Origin: Candidatus Saccharimonadota bacterium
GTDB lineage: Bacteria; Patescibacteriota; Saccharimonadia; Saccharimonadales; Saccharimonadaceae
Direction of reading: 5' to 3'
DNA length: 64,000 nucleotides
Assembly (NCBI GenBank): GCA_015999875.1
Contig: JAECRG010000001.1
Location: 235,330 to 299,329 of the forward strand
The translations under genes and the position numbers were made by a program. The stretch's first letter is position 1. Each line of letters opens with the position of its first letter. Of the stretch, positions 26,573 to 34,997 are shown in pieces. The notes under the pieces are model-generated. The model was not told the origin of the DNA. It ran no database searches and saw only the letters and a list, made by a program, of their open reading frames with translations.

Positions 26573-27151
26573 ATGGAAAATGAACTACGTTACATGCAAA
26601 CACACTGGTGGATACTCACGATTCGCGGCATCCTGGCTATTATGTTTGGTGTTGCCTGCGTATTCTGGCCAGGCATCTCACTCGTTACATTTGTCTACTT
26701 GTTTGGCATCTATATATTAGCGGCCGGGCTCGTGGCAGTGTTTCAGGGAGTTGTATCGATCGGGCATCACAAAACCTGGATACTTACGCTACTACTTGGC
26801 ATATTCGAGATCGGTGTCGGCGTATACCTACTGCGTCATCCCGAAATATCGTTTGCGATTCTCATACTTTTGATCGCATTTAGCTTCATACTATACGGTG
26901 TGTTCGAGATTGTCGGCTCACTGTCAGATAGTCGTGCTACTACGGCCAGCAAGACACTTGCGATCATCACCGGAGCGCTTGGTGTACTAGCGGGCATCGT
27001 CATGTTCTTCCAGCCAGCTGCCAGTGGTGTTGCATTTGTCTGGATCGTAGGCTTATTCGCTCTCATCAGCGGACCGATCTGGATTGCGATATCACTCGAT
27101 GTCAAAAACATCGGAGACGGGCCAAAGGGCCCGAAAGCCAAACTCGCGTAA
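26573..27151 (+). CDS. HdeD-like membrane protein (DUF308)
   Basis: The 192-residue protein has six membrane helices in three DUF308 pairs, with WWILTIRGILAIMFGVACVFWPG at the start and repeated G-x-L/V-x-G helix patterns. E. coli HdeD is linked to acid resistance, but the family is broad. It begins three bases after the second DUF7144 gene and ends at a strong terminator (27161-27196), so the three genes form one unit, perhaps for envelope stress. Confidence 0.85.
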   Translation: MENELRYMQTHWWILTIRGILAIMFGVACVFWPGISLVTFVYLFGIYILAAGLVAVFQGVVSIGHHKTWILTLLLGIFEIGVGVYLLRHPEISFAILILLIAFSFILYGVFEIVGSLSDSRATTASKTLAIITGALGVLAGIVMFFQPAASGVAFVWIVGLFALISGPIWIAISLDVKNIGDGPKGPKAKLA

Positions 27152-27160
27152 CAGCGTCGC

Positions 27161-27196
27161 ATCAAAATACCCCTCGCGTAAGAGGGGTATTTTGAT
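27161..27196. terminator. Bidirectional terminator between hdeD-like gene and trmD
   Basis: A 14-bp stem (ATCAAAATACCCCT / AGGGGTATTTTGAT) closes a short loop. Flanking A and T tracts serve both directions. Confidence 0.9.
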
Positions 27197-27205
27197 GCCA
27201 ACATC

Positions 27206-27862
27206 TTACTCCGCTTTGTATGAATGTTCTATGCGCCATTTGTCGATAGCTGCGTGATGTCCGCTCAGTAGTACATCAGGCACTTTCATGCCTCGAAACT
27301 CTTCTGGGCGTGTGTACTGTGGAAACTCGAGCGTCTCTCCGTCACTGAAACTTTCAATCTCAGCACTCGCCTCTCCGCCTAGTACCCCTGGTATAAGCCG
27401 TACAATACTGTCAATTATTGTCATGGCTGGCAGCTCGCCACCAGTAAGCACGTAATCACCGACACGAATCTGCTCATCTACGAGCGCCACGATACGCTCA
27501 TCATAGCCTTCGTAGCGACCACAGATAAAAATATAGCCTTGCTCTCTATCATCAGCGTGCGTCTGAGCAGCCGATTGCACCCACCTATCTCCTCGTGCTG
27601 TCATGAGTAGCACTTTGGCATCTGGGTCATTGAGCTTAGCAGCCTCAACCGCCGCAAAGAGAGGCTCCGGCTTCAGCAACATGCCATCACCCCCACCGTA
27701 CGGTGTATCGTCGACAGTTCGCCGTGGCCCCAGGCCAAATTCACGCAAATCTATCGTACTTAGCTGCACAATCTCGTCTTTTTGCGCCTTCCACATCATA
27801 GAGTTTTCAAACACTCCAGTGAACATATCAGGGAAAAGAGTAATAACTTGTAGTTTTCTCAT
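27206..27862 (-). CDS. trmD: tRNA (guanine-37-N1)-methyltransferase
   Basis: TrmD methylates G37 next to the anticodon and prevents frameshifts. The 218-residue protein has the knotted SPOUT fold with ITLFPDMF at the N-terminus, DDTPYGGGDGMLLKP, the S-adenosylmethionine site FICGRYEGYDER, GDYVLTGGELPAM and the tRNA-binding FRGMKVPDVLLSGHH. It is transcribed alone here. The usual rpsP-khpA-rimM-trmD block is split, and no rimM is present. Confidence 0.97.
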   Translation of the reverse strand: MRKLQVITLFPDMFTGVFENSMMWKAQKDEIVQLSTIDLREFGLGPRRTVDDTPYGGGDGMLLKPEPLFAAVEAAKLNDPDAKVLLMTARGDRWVQSAAQTHADDREQGYIFICGRYEGYDERIVALVDEQIRVGDYVLTGGELPAMTIIDSIVRLIPGVLGGEASAEIESFSDGETLEFPQYTRPEEFRGMKVPDVLLSGHHAAIDKWRIEHSYKAE

Positions 27863-27883
27863 CCGTACCAGTGTACTAGGTAT

Positions 27884-27913
27884 TGACTTTTTTGTAAATA
27901 CGTGATATATAAT
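27884..27913 (+). promoter_or_regulatory. Promoter of the 123-residue unknown gene
   Basis: TTGACT (27884-27889) and TATAAT (27908-27913) are 18 bases apart. A leader of about 30 bases carries AGGAG eight bases before the ATG. Confidence 0.7.
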
Positions 27914-27948
27914 AGATACCTATTCGTTTCGAAATTAGGAGTACACCG

Positions 27949-28320
27949 ATGAGCACATATGGACCCGACGCAGGACGCAACATCGTCGTTTATGGCAAGG
28001 GAGGAAGTATCGACCTACTGGCAACTGTTCTATCCGTCGGCAATGGAGGCGCGACAATTCGAGAGCTGTCAGTAGACAGCGGCACGTCGGAGATCAGACT
28101 GATGCAAGCTGATCGAAAGATCTTTGCGATAAAACTTCGTCAGGCCGAGATCTGCGACAAGCAAAAGTTTGAGTCACTCAAGACACAGATGCTAGCCGAC
28201 GCGATCAACGAGAAGATCAACCAGATCATCGACTGCACAAGCAAGGGCAACCCTGAGCTCGCTCGCACCCTTTGGGATATGGTCGGCGCAAAATTCGAAG
28301 TATCCAGTACAGACTTGTAA
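27949..28320 (+). CDS. Small soluble protein, unknown
   Basis: The 123-residue protein has a glycine-rich, beta-like N-terminal half (MSTYGPDAGRNIVVYGKGG) and a helical C-terminal half (about 65-115). It has no signal peptide. It has its own near-consensus promoter, a good ribosome site and a following hairpin at 28340-28360, so it is probably expressed. I recognise no family. Confidence 0.65.
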   Translation: MSTYGPDAGRNIVVYGKGGSIDLLATVLSVGNGGATIRELSVDSGTSEIRLMQADRKIFAIKLRQAEICDKQKFESLKTQMLADAINEKINQIIDCTSKGNPELARTLWDMVGAKFEVSSTDL

Positions 28321-28339
28321 CAAATTTCAACGGATAGGT

Positions 28340-28370
28340 GGCGAGTCATTACGACTCGCCTCTTATTCTT
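28340..28370 (+). terminator. Terminator after the 123-residue gene
   Basis: GGCGAGTC and GACTCGCC pair around a five-base loop and are followed by TCTTATTCTTT. Confidence 0.75.
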
Positions 28371-28391
28371 TACATATTACAGAAAACCACA

Positions 28392-28415
28392 AAACCGCCC
28401 TAAAAAGGACGGTTT
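28392..28415. terminator. Second hairpin in the 28.3-28.6 kb gap, probable khpA terminator
   Basis: AAACCGCCC and GGACGGTTT pair with one mismatch around a TAAAAA loop, and A and T residues flank it. Read leftward it could end the khpA transcript. The rest of the gap contains a 16-bp palindrome (28435-28450) and no gene. Confidence 0.5.
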
Positions 28416-28578
28416 CATAGACATATAAGGCTCTCAACAATATATTGTTGCTCGCATAGAGCGCTTTCTCGCAGTTCAAGTTGTTCTGAACTGTTTATGA
28501 TTATAGCATGCGATTTGCCTTGAGCACAACAGTTTTCACGCATGAAATCACCGTTGTGGACACACTGTGGACAACTAC

Positions 28579-28962
28579 TTAGATATCTAGGTCGTCGAGC
28601 TCTTCTAGCTCACGGCGTGATTTTTTGGCATAATCAGAACTACTATCCTCGACATCATTCGCTTGCGATTCCTCGCCAGTAACTTGATCATCTGAAGATA
28701 CAGCATAGCCTTCACCGTCGTTGTTGACGATCTTGAGATTATAGCGAGCATCGTTTTTAGTACCAAGTGCACGCAACAGTGTGCGTAGACTTTGTGCCGT
28801 AACACCACGCTTGCCGATCACACGGCCTAGGTCGTCTGGATTGACCGTGAGAGTAAGTAGCACGCCCTTTTCATCGATCGTGCGCTCTACTACCACGTCA
28901 TCTGGATTTCCCACCAGTGATTTTACGATATATTCTACAAATTGCTGGTCTATTGTCGACAT
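28579..28962 (-). CDS. khpA: KH-domain RNA-binding protein
   Basis: The 127-residue protein has one KH domain (about 1-75) with GRVIGKRGVTAQSLRTLLRA, the GxxG RNA-binding loop. A long acidic, Ser/Asp/Glu-rich tail (about 80-127) is not present in typical 75-80-residue KhpA. KhpA, usually with KhpB, binds RNA and affects cell shape and division in Gram-positives. The start at 28962 is fixed by GGAGGG six bases upstream. It follows rpsP as in other bacteria, with a terminator hairpin at 29049-29082 between them. Confidence 0.9.
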   Translation of the reverse strand: MSTIDQQFVEYIVKSLVGNPDDVVVERTIDEKGVLLTLTVNPDDLGRVIGKRGVTAQSLRTLLRALGTKNDARYNLKIVNNDGEGYAVSSDDQVTGEESQANDVEDSSSDYAKKSRRELEELDDLDI

Positions 28963-29048
28963 ATTGCCCTCCACACCTGTTCGGTCTCTACTCACTAATA
29001 TCGTGTTTTAAGTATAGCATGAGAAGTTTAGTGGATGCTAGCCAAATA

Positions 29049-29082
29049 AAATTACCCGCCTCGTCACGAGAGCGGGTAATTT
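29049..29082. terminator. Hairpin between rpsP and khpA
   Basis: AAATTACCCGC pairs with GCGGGTAATTT around a 12-base loop. It lies downstream of rpsP read leftward and may partly end or process the rpsP transcript. Confidence 0.75.
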
Positions 29083-29097
29083 GTAGACCGAGAAGGT

Positions 29098-29451
29098 TTA
29101 CGCTTCTGCTGGAACTTCTTCTACTGCCTCTTCTTTTGGCTGATTCTTGCGAAGTTTATCAGAGTTCTTGATTGACTTTTGCTTAGATACATCAGATGTC
29201 TTCACCCAGTCAGGAAGTTTCACGCCCGCATCCTTGAGCAGTTTCACTACACGGGGTGATGGCTGTGCGCCATTATCAAGGTATTTCTGAGCATCTTCCG
29301 TCTGGATAGATGACTGTTTGGTATGTGGGTTATAGCTACCGACATAAGCAACCACGCGACCACTAGATGGATGGCGCTGTGCTTCTTGCACTGCTACACG
29401 GTAGACTGGATAGCCTTTACGGCCGATACGTTGCAAACGAATTGCGAGCAT
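29098..29451 (-). CDS. rpsP: 30S ribosomal protein bS16
   Basis: The 117-residue protein begins with the family hallmark MLAIRLQRIGRKGYPVYRVAV and continues VAYVGSYNPHTK. The core (about 85 residues) is followed by a charged tail (about 90-117) that ends in an acidic stretch. bS16 is a primary-binding protein of the small subunit. Confidence 0.97.
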   Translation of the reverse strand: MLAIRLQRIGRKGYPVYRVAVQEAQRHPSSGRVVAYVGSYNPHTKQSSIQTEDAQKYLDNGAQPSPRVVKLLKDAGVKLPDWVKTSDVSKQKSIKNSDKLRKNQPKEEAVEEVPAEA

Positions 29452-29531
29452 GTAATTAAAACTTCCTTATCTCTCTTAGATTTTGTGACTAGTTCTTGAA
29501 TGAGTATACAGTATATTTGCTAGTACGTCAA

Positions 29532-30245
29532 TCAGTTCTTCTGAGCCTGATACTCTTTCAGTGCCGCACGAGCAGCGACCTGCTGAGCGTTTTGCTTACT
29601 TGGGCCTGTACCCTTGCCCATCAGCTTGTCACCTACAAAAACACCGAGTGTAAAAATCTTATCATGGTCTGGACCGACTTCTTCTAAAACTCGATAAACA
29701 GGCGTATGTCCGTCTATGCGCTGGCTCACTTCTTGTAAGTGTGATTTAGGATCTCGCCAGCTACCAGATTCGAGAATGGCGTCGATCTTACTGATAATGT
29801 ACCTCTTGATAAAGGTATCTGCATCTGCATAACCACGCTCTAAATAGATTGCGCCGATTACAGCCTCAAACGCATTTGCCAAAATTTGTTGGCGAGCACG
29901 AGTACTTCCCTGCTTTTCGCCACGACTCATGCGTACAAGCGGCTCATAGCCAAGTGCATCACCAGCAGCACCGATGCTCTCTGTGCGCACAAGTGCAGCT
30001 CGCCAGCTTGTTAAAATGCCCTCTGGATCAGAATAGTTGTTAAACAAATAGTCTGTCACCGATAGCTCTAGCACTGCATCGCCGAGAAACTCTAGACGCT
30101 CATTGTGCTCTGTAACGCTCTTTTTGTGCTCGTTTACATAACTTCGGTGCGTAAGCGCAGTGATAAGCAAGTCGATGTTTTCAAATTCATAGCCGATTTT
30201 CTCGACCGCAAAATCTTGGTAAGGTTGTTTTAGCATACCAGTCAC
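29532..30245 (-). CDS. rnc: Ribonuclease III
   Basis: The enzyme cuts double-stranded RNA, including rRNA precursors. The 237-residue protein has the catalytic signature ERLEFLGDAVLELS (about residue 45), a second acidic site in NAFEAVIGAIYLE, and a C-terminal double-stranded-RNA-binding domain (about 160-235, ending AARAALKEYQ). The likely start is GTG 30245, eight bases after AGGAG and overlapping the stop of the preceding Nudix gene. An ATG three codons later is possible. Confidence 0.96.
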   Translation of the reverse strand: MTGMLKQPYQDFAVEKIGYEFENIDLLITALTHRSYVNEHKKSVTEHNERLEFLGDAVLELSVTDYLFNNYSDPEGILTSWRAALVRTESIGAAGDALGYEPLVRMSRGEKQGSTRARQQILANAFEAVIGAIYLERGYADADTFIKRYIISKIDAILESGSWRDPKSHLQEVSQRIDGHTPVYRVLEEVGPDHDKIFTLGVFVGDKLMGKGTGPSKQNAQQVAARAALKEYQAQKN

Positions 30246-30742
30246 TATAGCTTCTCCTGACGAATCTTTTTCATAGCAAGCAACATCAGTTTACCGATGT
30301 CTTCATATTCGATCTCTTCAAGCGCATCATGGAATTTAAACCATTTGATGCCGTTCATCCATTCTTCTTTTTGAATCGCGTTAGTGTCCCCTCGTGCTCG
30401 CACTAGGTAAATCTGAGTAGTCATAAGTACCAGCTTGTCGATGCGACGGTAGCGAAAATGGATCTTGCCAAGCCAGCCTAGCATGTCGACATTCTGCAGA
30501 CCCGCTTCTTCTCCGATTTCACGTTTAGCAGTCTGCTGCGCCGTCTCACCTTCTTCGATATGGCCCTTTGGTATAGTCCAGCGGTCTTTGGCATCTTGGA
30601 TAAGAAGAATCTCTACCCCGCCTTTTTCGTCGCGACGAAAAACAATACCACCAGCTGTTGGCTCTCGGACAATCTCCTGAATAGACGGACGCTTACGATT
30701 GAAGTATTTTTTGAACTTATCAAACTTCGGTGGCGTTGCCAT
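30245..30742 (-). CDS. Nudix hydrolase with an intact box
   Basis: The 165-residue protein has a complete Nudix box: GHIEEGETAQQTAKREIGEE with REIGEEAGL at its end. It starts at ATG 30742, eight bases after GGAGG. Upstream codons belong to the overlapping nusB. Members hydrolyse nucleoside diphosphates linked to another group, and the exact substrate is unknown. The position between nusB and rnc (23-base overlap with nusB, one-base overlap with rnc) suggests an RNA-related duty such as cap or dinucleoside removal, but that is inference. Confidence 0.9.
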   Translation of the reverse strand: MATPPKFDKFKKYFNRKRPSIQEIVREPTAGGIVFRRDEKGGVEILLIQDAKDRWTIPKGHIEEGETAQQTAKREIGEEAGLQNVDMLGWLGKIHFRYRRIDKLVLMTTQIYLVRARGDTNAIQKEEWMNGIKWFKFHDALEEIEYEDIGKLMLLAMKKIRQEKL

Positions 30743-31178
30743 TTGTTTGATCCTCCACAAGAGTCCTATACGCCGTACCAAGTACGCCGTTAATAAACTT
30801 GCTTGAGTTATCAGAACCAAACGACTTGGCAAGCTCTACAGCTTCGTTGATTGCCACACGCGATGGCACATCTTCTTGCTTGTAAAGCAGCTCGTAGAGA
30901 CCAATTCGCAAGATATTGCGATCGATACGAGCAACCTGCACTAGCGGCCAGTCGGGCGCAAGTGGCTGCAAAGTTTCGTCGAGCTTCACAAGACTGGCTA
31001 TGACGCCATCCACCAGCTCACCTACGAACTTAGTATCGCCGATATCGTCTTTGTATCGCTCGAGATTTCGTGCAATCACCTCTTCTACATCGACAGGCGT
31101 CTCGTCTGTGTGACGAAACTCATATTCGTAGAGACTTTGAAGAGCCACTATCCTGCCGAGGTGTCGGTTTGAAGCCAT
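30720..31178 (-). CDS. nusB: Transcription antitermination factor NusB
   Basis: The 152-residue all-helical protein shows family features: RIVALQSLYEYEF at the start, APDWPLVQVARIDRNILRIGLYELLY in the middle and AINEAVELAKSFGSDNSSKFINGVLG at the end. NusB with NusE binds boxA of rRNA leaders and prevents early termination. TTGCTT-N18-TATAAT (about 31218-31247, leftward) forms a likely promoter for nusB, the Nudix gene and rnc. Confidence 0.95.
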   Translation of the reverse strand: MASNRHLGRIVALQSLYEYEFRHTDETPVDVEEVIARNLERYKDDIGDTKFVGELVDGVIASLVKLDETLQPLAPDWPLVQVARIDRNILRIGLYELLYKQEDVPSRVAINEAVELAKSFGSDNSSKFINGVLGTAYRTLVEDQTNGNATEV

Positions 31179-31301
31179 GTCGTTAACGTTCTTTCTTCTT
31201 TAATATCGTTTGTGTTAATTATAACATTGGCAGCCGGGCAGAAGCAAAGACTTGTTTCATTTCCACGGGTAACCTGATGTATAAATCATACAGTCATATG
31301 C

Positions 31302-31329
31302 TAAAACGAGCGATATACGCTCGTTTTAG
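31302..31329 (-). terminator. Terminator of rpmF
   Basis: AAAACGAGCG and CGCTCGTTTT pair around a short loop right after the rpmF stop, flanked by A and T residues. Confidence 0.85.
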
Positions 31330-31331
31330 AC

Positions 31332-31472
31332 TTATTTTTTGCCTGTTTCGCGCTTTGTCGTCTTGACCTTCACTGGTGAAGTAGCGTTCACGCGGCGTGC
31401 AAGTTTGAGCACGAGGTGGCTACGGCGAAGACCTGTTTTGCGAGGGCTACTCTGCTTTTTTGGCTGTCCCAT
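31332..31472 (-). CDS. rpmF: 50S ribosomal protein bL32, zinc-free form
   Basis: The 46-residue protein, MGQPKKQSSPRKTGLRRSHL and on to a basic end (TTKRETGKK), matches the N-terminal part of bL32. The C-terminal CxxC...CxxC zinc motif of many bL32 proteins is absent, so this is a zinc-independent version. AAGGAG lies nine bases before ATG 31472. The gene has its own terminator and is monocistronic. Confidence 0.92.
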   Translation of the reverse strand: MGQPKKQSSPRKTGLRRSHLVLKLARRVNATSPVKVKTTKRETGKK

Positions 31473-31547
31473 GTCAGAATTCTCCTTATTTTACATTAGA
31501 AACTAGCAGTTATTGTACTACAGACGGAGAGATAACTCAAGCATGTA

Positions 31548-31576
31548 TTGACATATCATAGCGTTTATGCTATTAT
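31548..31576 (+). promoter_or_regulatory. Near-consensus promoter abutting a start codon
   Basis: TTGACA (31548-31553) and TATTAT (31571-31576) are 17 bases apart, with an extended TG one base before the -10. The ATG at 31583 is only six bases downstream, so the mRNA should start on or beside the start codon. Confidence 0.8.
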
Positions 31577-31582
31577 GTATCC

Positions 31583-32014
31583 ATGACACACGATACGGCA
31601 CCAAAAACAAAAATCGAAAAAAGCCCTAACTATACACTACGACGTGCAATCGCAATTGGATCGGTTGCTGCAGCTGGAGTAATCGGCATGGGCGTATATA
31701 ACGCATCAGATTCACCACCAAAAACACCCGAGCACTCACGATATACCACTAATGTTGAGACACTAGAGCTAGGGCAGGGCGACGTAGTTATAAATGCCGC
31801 GATCAATGGCGCACGCAAAATTAAGCCAGAGCTCACCCTGGAAGACCAACAAAATATTACCGAGCAGGCTCAATCTGAGAACCTGCGCAATAATGTAGTA
31901 CAGCCCGGTTACGAAGTGACCGTACGCTACGGGGAATACGATGGTAAAGCCGACGCGTCCGGCGAAGTCGGCACCGATTTTGAGGTAGAAGTTACACCAG
32001 ACGTTATCAAATAA
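31583..32014 (+). CDS. Anchored extracytoplasmic protein, unknown
   Basis: The 143-residue protein has one N-terminal membrane helix (about 22-42, AIAIGSVAAAGVIGMGVY) after a basic cytoplasmic stretch. It then has an outward domain with a Ser/Pro-rich linker and an acidic, beta-rich C-terminus (YEVTVRYGEYDG, EVEVTP). The family is not recognised. The transcript is predicted to be leaderless because the near-perfect promoter lies six bases before the ATG. It ends two bases before convergent leuS. Confidence 0.65.
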   Translation: MTHDTAPKTKIEKSPNYTLRRAIAIGSVAAAGVIGMGVYNASDSPPKTPEHSRYTTNVETLELGQGDVVINAAINGARKIKPELTLEDQQNITEQAQSENLRNNVVQPGYEVTVRYGEYDGKADASGEVGTDFEVEVTPDVIK

Positions 32015-32016
32015 CG

Positions 32017-34935
32017 CTACACTACGATACTGACTAACCGACCAGGGACATAAATTACCTTGGTCGGTTTTTTGTCACCTACAAATTGTTGCACATGCGC
32101 ATCAGCAAGCGCAGCCTGCTTAATGTCGTCATCCGATGCATCACTTGCAACCTCCAACTTGGCGCGAAGTTTACCATTTACCTGCACGATGATCGTCATC
32201 GCGTCGGACGCAATTTTAGCATCATCCCAAGTTGGCCATTCTACAAAATCAAGCTGCGTGTCGTGCCCAAGCTGCTGCCATAGCTCTGCCGCCATATGTG
32301 GCGCAAATGGCTGCACCAACTGCACAAGTGCCTCCAGTGGCACTTGCCACTCTGGGGTGAAGCCGTTGGTTTTGAGTTTATAAAGCTCATTCACATGTTC
32401 CATAAGCCCGGCAATTGCAGTGTTAAAGCTGAGTCGATTTACATCTCCCGTCACTTTTTTGATCGTCTGGTGCGTGAGGCTTTCAAGTTTCTTCGCATCA
32501 ATAACGCCGCTTTTATCACTTTCATCGTATTCCTGCACGAGTGTCCATAGACGATTCAAGAAGCGGTACACACCGGCGATACCCTTACTTGACCAGCTTG
32601 AGTTTTCGTTGATTGGACCGAGGAACAGCTCAAATGTACGGAGTGCGTCAGCACCATATCCCGCGTCAATCACCTCAAGCGGATCCACGACGTTACCCTT
32701 ACTCTTACTCATCTTGGTACCGTCTTCAGCCTGAATAAGACCGTGGTACACGAGCTGCTTGACCGGCTCTTTGACCGGTACAAGGCCCAAATCATAAAAC
32801 ACATGATTCCAAAAGCGCACGTACAGCAAATGCGCCACAGCATGGTCGCCACCCACATACATATCTACAGGTGACCAGTAGTCGGCCTTTTTTGGATCCC
32901 AAGCTTGTTCGTCGTTGTGCGGATCTGTGTAACGAAGCAAATACCAACTGCTACATGCATAGCCGTCCATGGTGTCTGTTTCGCGCTGCGCCGGCTTACC
33001 ACACGTAGGACAGGTGGTGTTCACCCAATCTGTTTGTCGAGCAAGTGCAGACTTGCCATCGCCCTTTGGTGCATAGTCTTCGATTTCTGGTAGCACTACC
33101 GGTAAATCTTGTGTCGGTACTGGTACTGCACCATGCTCGTCACAGTGAATCACAGGTATAGGCGCACCCCAATAGCGCTGACGGCTGATGAGCCAGTCCC
33201 GCATCTTGTACGTCACTTTACTACGACCGACAGCTTGCTGCTCGAGCCAAGCTACTATTTCTTCACGCGCCTCACTACTGCTCATACCATCAAATACACC
33301 GGAGTTTATCAATGATCCTTCGCCGCTGTAGATATTGGGCTTATAGGTCTCATTAGCGTCATACGCCTCCGCAGCCTGGCGAGCACGCTGGATTGCTTCT
33401 ATCCAGTGCGAGATACCGTCTTCGGTAGATGTATTCTTTTCTTTGATGAAGTCCTCTTCGATATCCGCAGAACTTCCCCATACAACTTCATAATTCTCAT
33501 TTGATTCTTGCTGTTGCTCTCCCTGTAGGTCTTTGTCGAGTATCGCCAGGAAGGTAAAGCTATGTGAACGTCGGTTGCTATTTTTGTTTGAATTATAATA
33601 GTATGAATTCGTCGGTTCGCCTAAGCTAATAAGTTTGACTATGTCAGAGAATCCCGCTTCTTCTTTGAGCTCACGACGAGCGGCTTCTTCATATGACTCA
33701 CCTTCGTTGAGTCCGCCCGCCACCAACCAGCGCCGATCATTGACGTTCTTGTTGCGCAAGCTCATGAATTCTTTGGTGTTTGGATCATATCCGATCACTA
33801 CAGGACCTGTGACGTTCACAGAGTCTGGCAAAATACTACCAAAATCTTGCACAACGACACGCACAACAGGTAGTTCAAACTTCTGCGCAAATGCGAAGTC
33901 GCGTTCGTCATGCGCAGGTACGCCCATTACCGCACCGGTACCGTAACCACCGAGGACATAGTCGGCCACCCAGATAGGCGCTTGCTCACTATTTACAGGA
34001 TTGATAGCATAGCTACCAGTCCAGACGCCGGTTTTTTCTTTGCCTTCGGATTGGCGTTCGATTTCTGACTTCTTAACTGCCTCATCGATATAGCTATGTA
34101 CAGATTCGCGCATCTCGTCTGTAGCAAGTTTTCGTGCGAGTGGATGCTCTGGCGCCAATACTAGAAATGATGCACCGAAAAGAGTGTCTGGGCGTGTCGA
34201 AAACACAGTAATTGTGTCGTCCGACCCATCAATAGCAAAATCTATCTCAGCGCCTTGCGAACGACCAATCCAGTTGGCTTGAGCTGTTTTAATTTTCTCT
34301 GGCCAGTTAAGGTTTGGAATTTCTTCGAGTAGCTCGTCGGCGTATTCGGTAATCTTAAAGAACCACTGTTTCATAGACTTTTTCTCTACTTCAGTGCCAC
34401 AACGCCAGCATCTACCAGCTTCTACCTGTTCGTTTGCTAGGACGGTCTTGTCTACGGGACACCACCACTGCAGCGATTCCTTCTGATATGCGAGTCCGCG
34501 CTCAAACATCTGGGTAAAAACCCATTGTGTCCATTTGTAATACTCAGGGTCGGTAGTGTTGATTTCGCGAGACCAGTCGATACTTGCGCCGACACGCGTA
34601 AGCTGGTTTTTGAAGTTTGCAATGTTTTGCTTGGTCACCACAGCAGGTGCGGTGCCGGTTTTTATAGCATAATTCTCTGCCGGCAGACCAAAGCTATCCC
34701 ACCCCATAGGGTAGACAACATTATGACCAAGTGCACGACGAAAGCGTGCCACCGCATCGACGATAGAGTGTTCGAAGAAATGGCCAATGTGCATGCCTGC
34801 ACCAGACGGATACGGGAACATACCTGTTACATAGTACTTAGGTCTAGCGTCAAAATCTTTAGACTGGTATCGTGTGTCGTCAGCCCAGATTTGCTGCCAT
34901 TTTGGTTCTATCTCTGTCGGATTGTAGCGTCTCAT
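32017..34935 (-). CDS. leuS: Leucyl-tRNA synthetase with an inserted Nudix domain
   Basis: This class I synthetase charges tRNA-Leu. The 972 residues exceed the usual 800-870. Standard parts are HIGH at 49-52, KMSKS at 741-745, and the CP1 editing domain with TVFSTRPDTLFGASFLV and GYGTGAVMGVPAHDERDF (about 235-350). Between the editing-domain strand ending near residue 362 and LINSGVFDGMSS (about 542-553) lies an extra segment. Residues about 370-520 read as a full Nudix domain, with a canonical box at 407-429 (GGLNEGESYEEAARRELKEE, then AGF) and HSFTFLAI and EDGISHWIEAI strands. The insertion falls near the editing pocket. It may hydrolyse nucleotides, bind them, or only serve structure. Confidence 0.95.
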   Translation of the reverse strand: MRRYNPTEIEPKWQQIWADDTRYQSKDFDARPKYYVTGMFPYPSGAGMHIGHFFEHSIVDAVARFRRALGHNVVYPMGWDSFGLPAENYAIKTGTAPAVVTKQNIANFKNQLTRVGASIDWSREINTTDPEYYKWTQWVFTQMFERGLAYQKESLQWWCPVDKTVLANEQVEAGRCWRCGTEVEKKSMKQWFFKITEYADELLEEIPNLNWPEKIKTAQANWIGRSQGAEIDFAIDGSDDTITVFSTRPDTLFGASFLVLAPEHPLARKLATDEMRESVHSYIDEAVKKSEIERQSEGKEKTGVWTGSYAINPVNSEQAPIWVADYVLGGYGTGAVMGVPAHDERDFAFAQKFELPVVRVVVQDFGSILPDSVNVTGPVVIGYDPNTKEFMSLRNKNVNDRRWLVAGGLNEGESYEEAARRELKEEAGFSDIVKLISLGEPTNSYYYNSNKNSNRRSHSFTFLAILDKDLQGEQQQESNENYEVVWGSSADIEEDFIKEKNTSTEDGISHWIEAIQRARQAAEAYDANETYKPNIYSGEGSLINSGVFDGMSSSEAREEIVAWLEQQAVGRSKVTYKMRDWLISRQRYWGAPIPVIHCDEHGAVPVPTQDLPVVLPEIEDYAPKGDGKSALARQTDWVNTTCPTCGKPAQRETDTMDGYACSSWYLLRYTDPHNDEQAWDPKKADYWSPVDMYVGGDHAVAHLLYVRFWNHVFYDLGLVPVKEPVKQLVYHGLIQAEDGTKMSKSKGNVVDPLEVIDAGYGADALRTFELFLGPINENSSWSSKGIAGVYRFLNRLWTLVQEYDESDKSGVIDAKKLESLTHQTIKKVTGDVNRLSFNTAIAGLMEHVNELYKLKTNGFTPEWQVPLEALVQLVQPFAPHMAAELWQQLGHDTQLDFVEWPTWDDAKIASDAMTIIVQVNGKLRAKLEVASDASDDDIKQAALADAHVQQFVGDKKPTKVIYVPGRLVSIVV

Positions 34936-34952
34936 ATCCTACCCATTATACA

Positions 34953-34984
34953 ACAAACCCCTCTCTCACTCGAGAAGGGTTTGT
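34953..34984. terminator. Hairpin upstream of leuS, terminator of the lipoprotein-like pair
   Basis: ACAAACCC and GGGTTTGT pair with an inner TCTC/GAGA extension. Read leftward it ends the transcript of the two anchored proteins before leuS. Confidence 0.75.
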
Positions 34985-34997
34985 AGTAATGAGCTGA

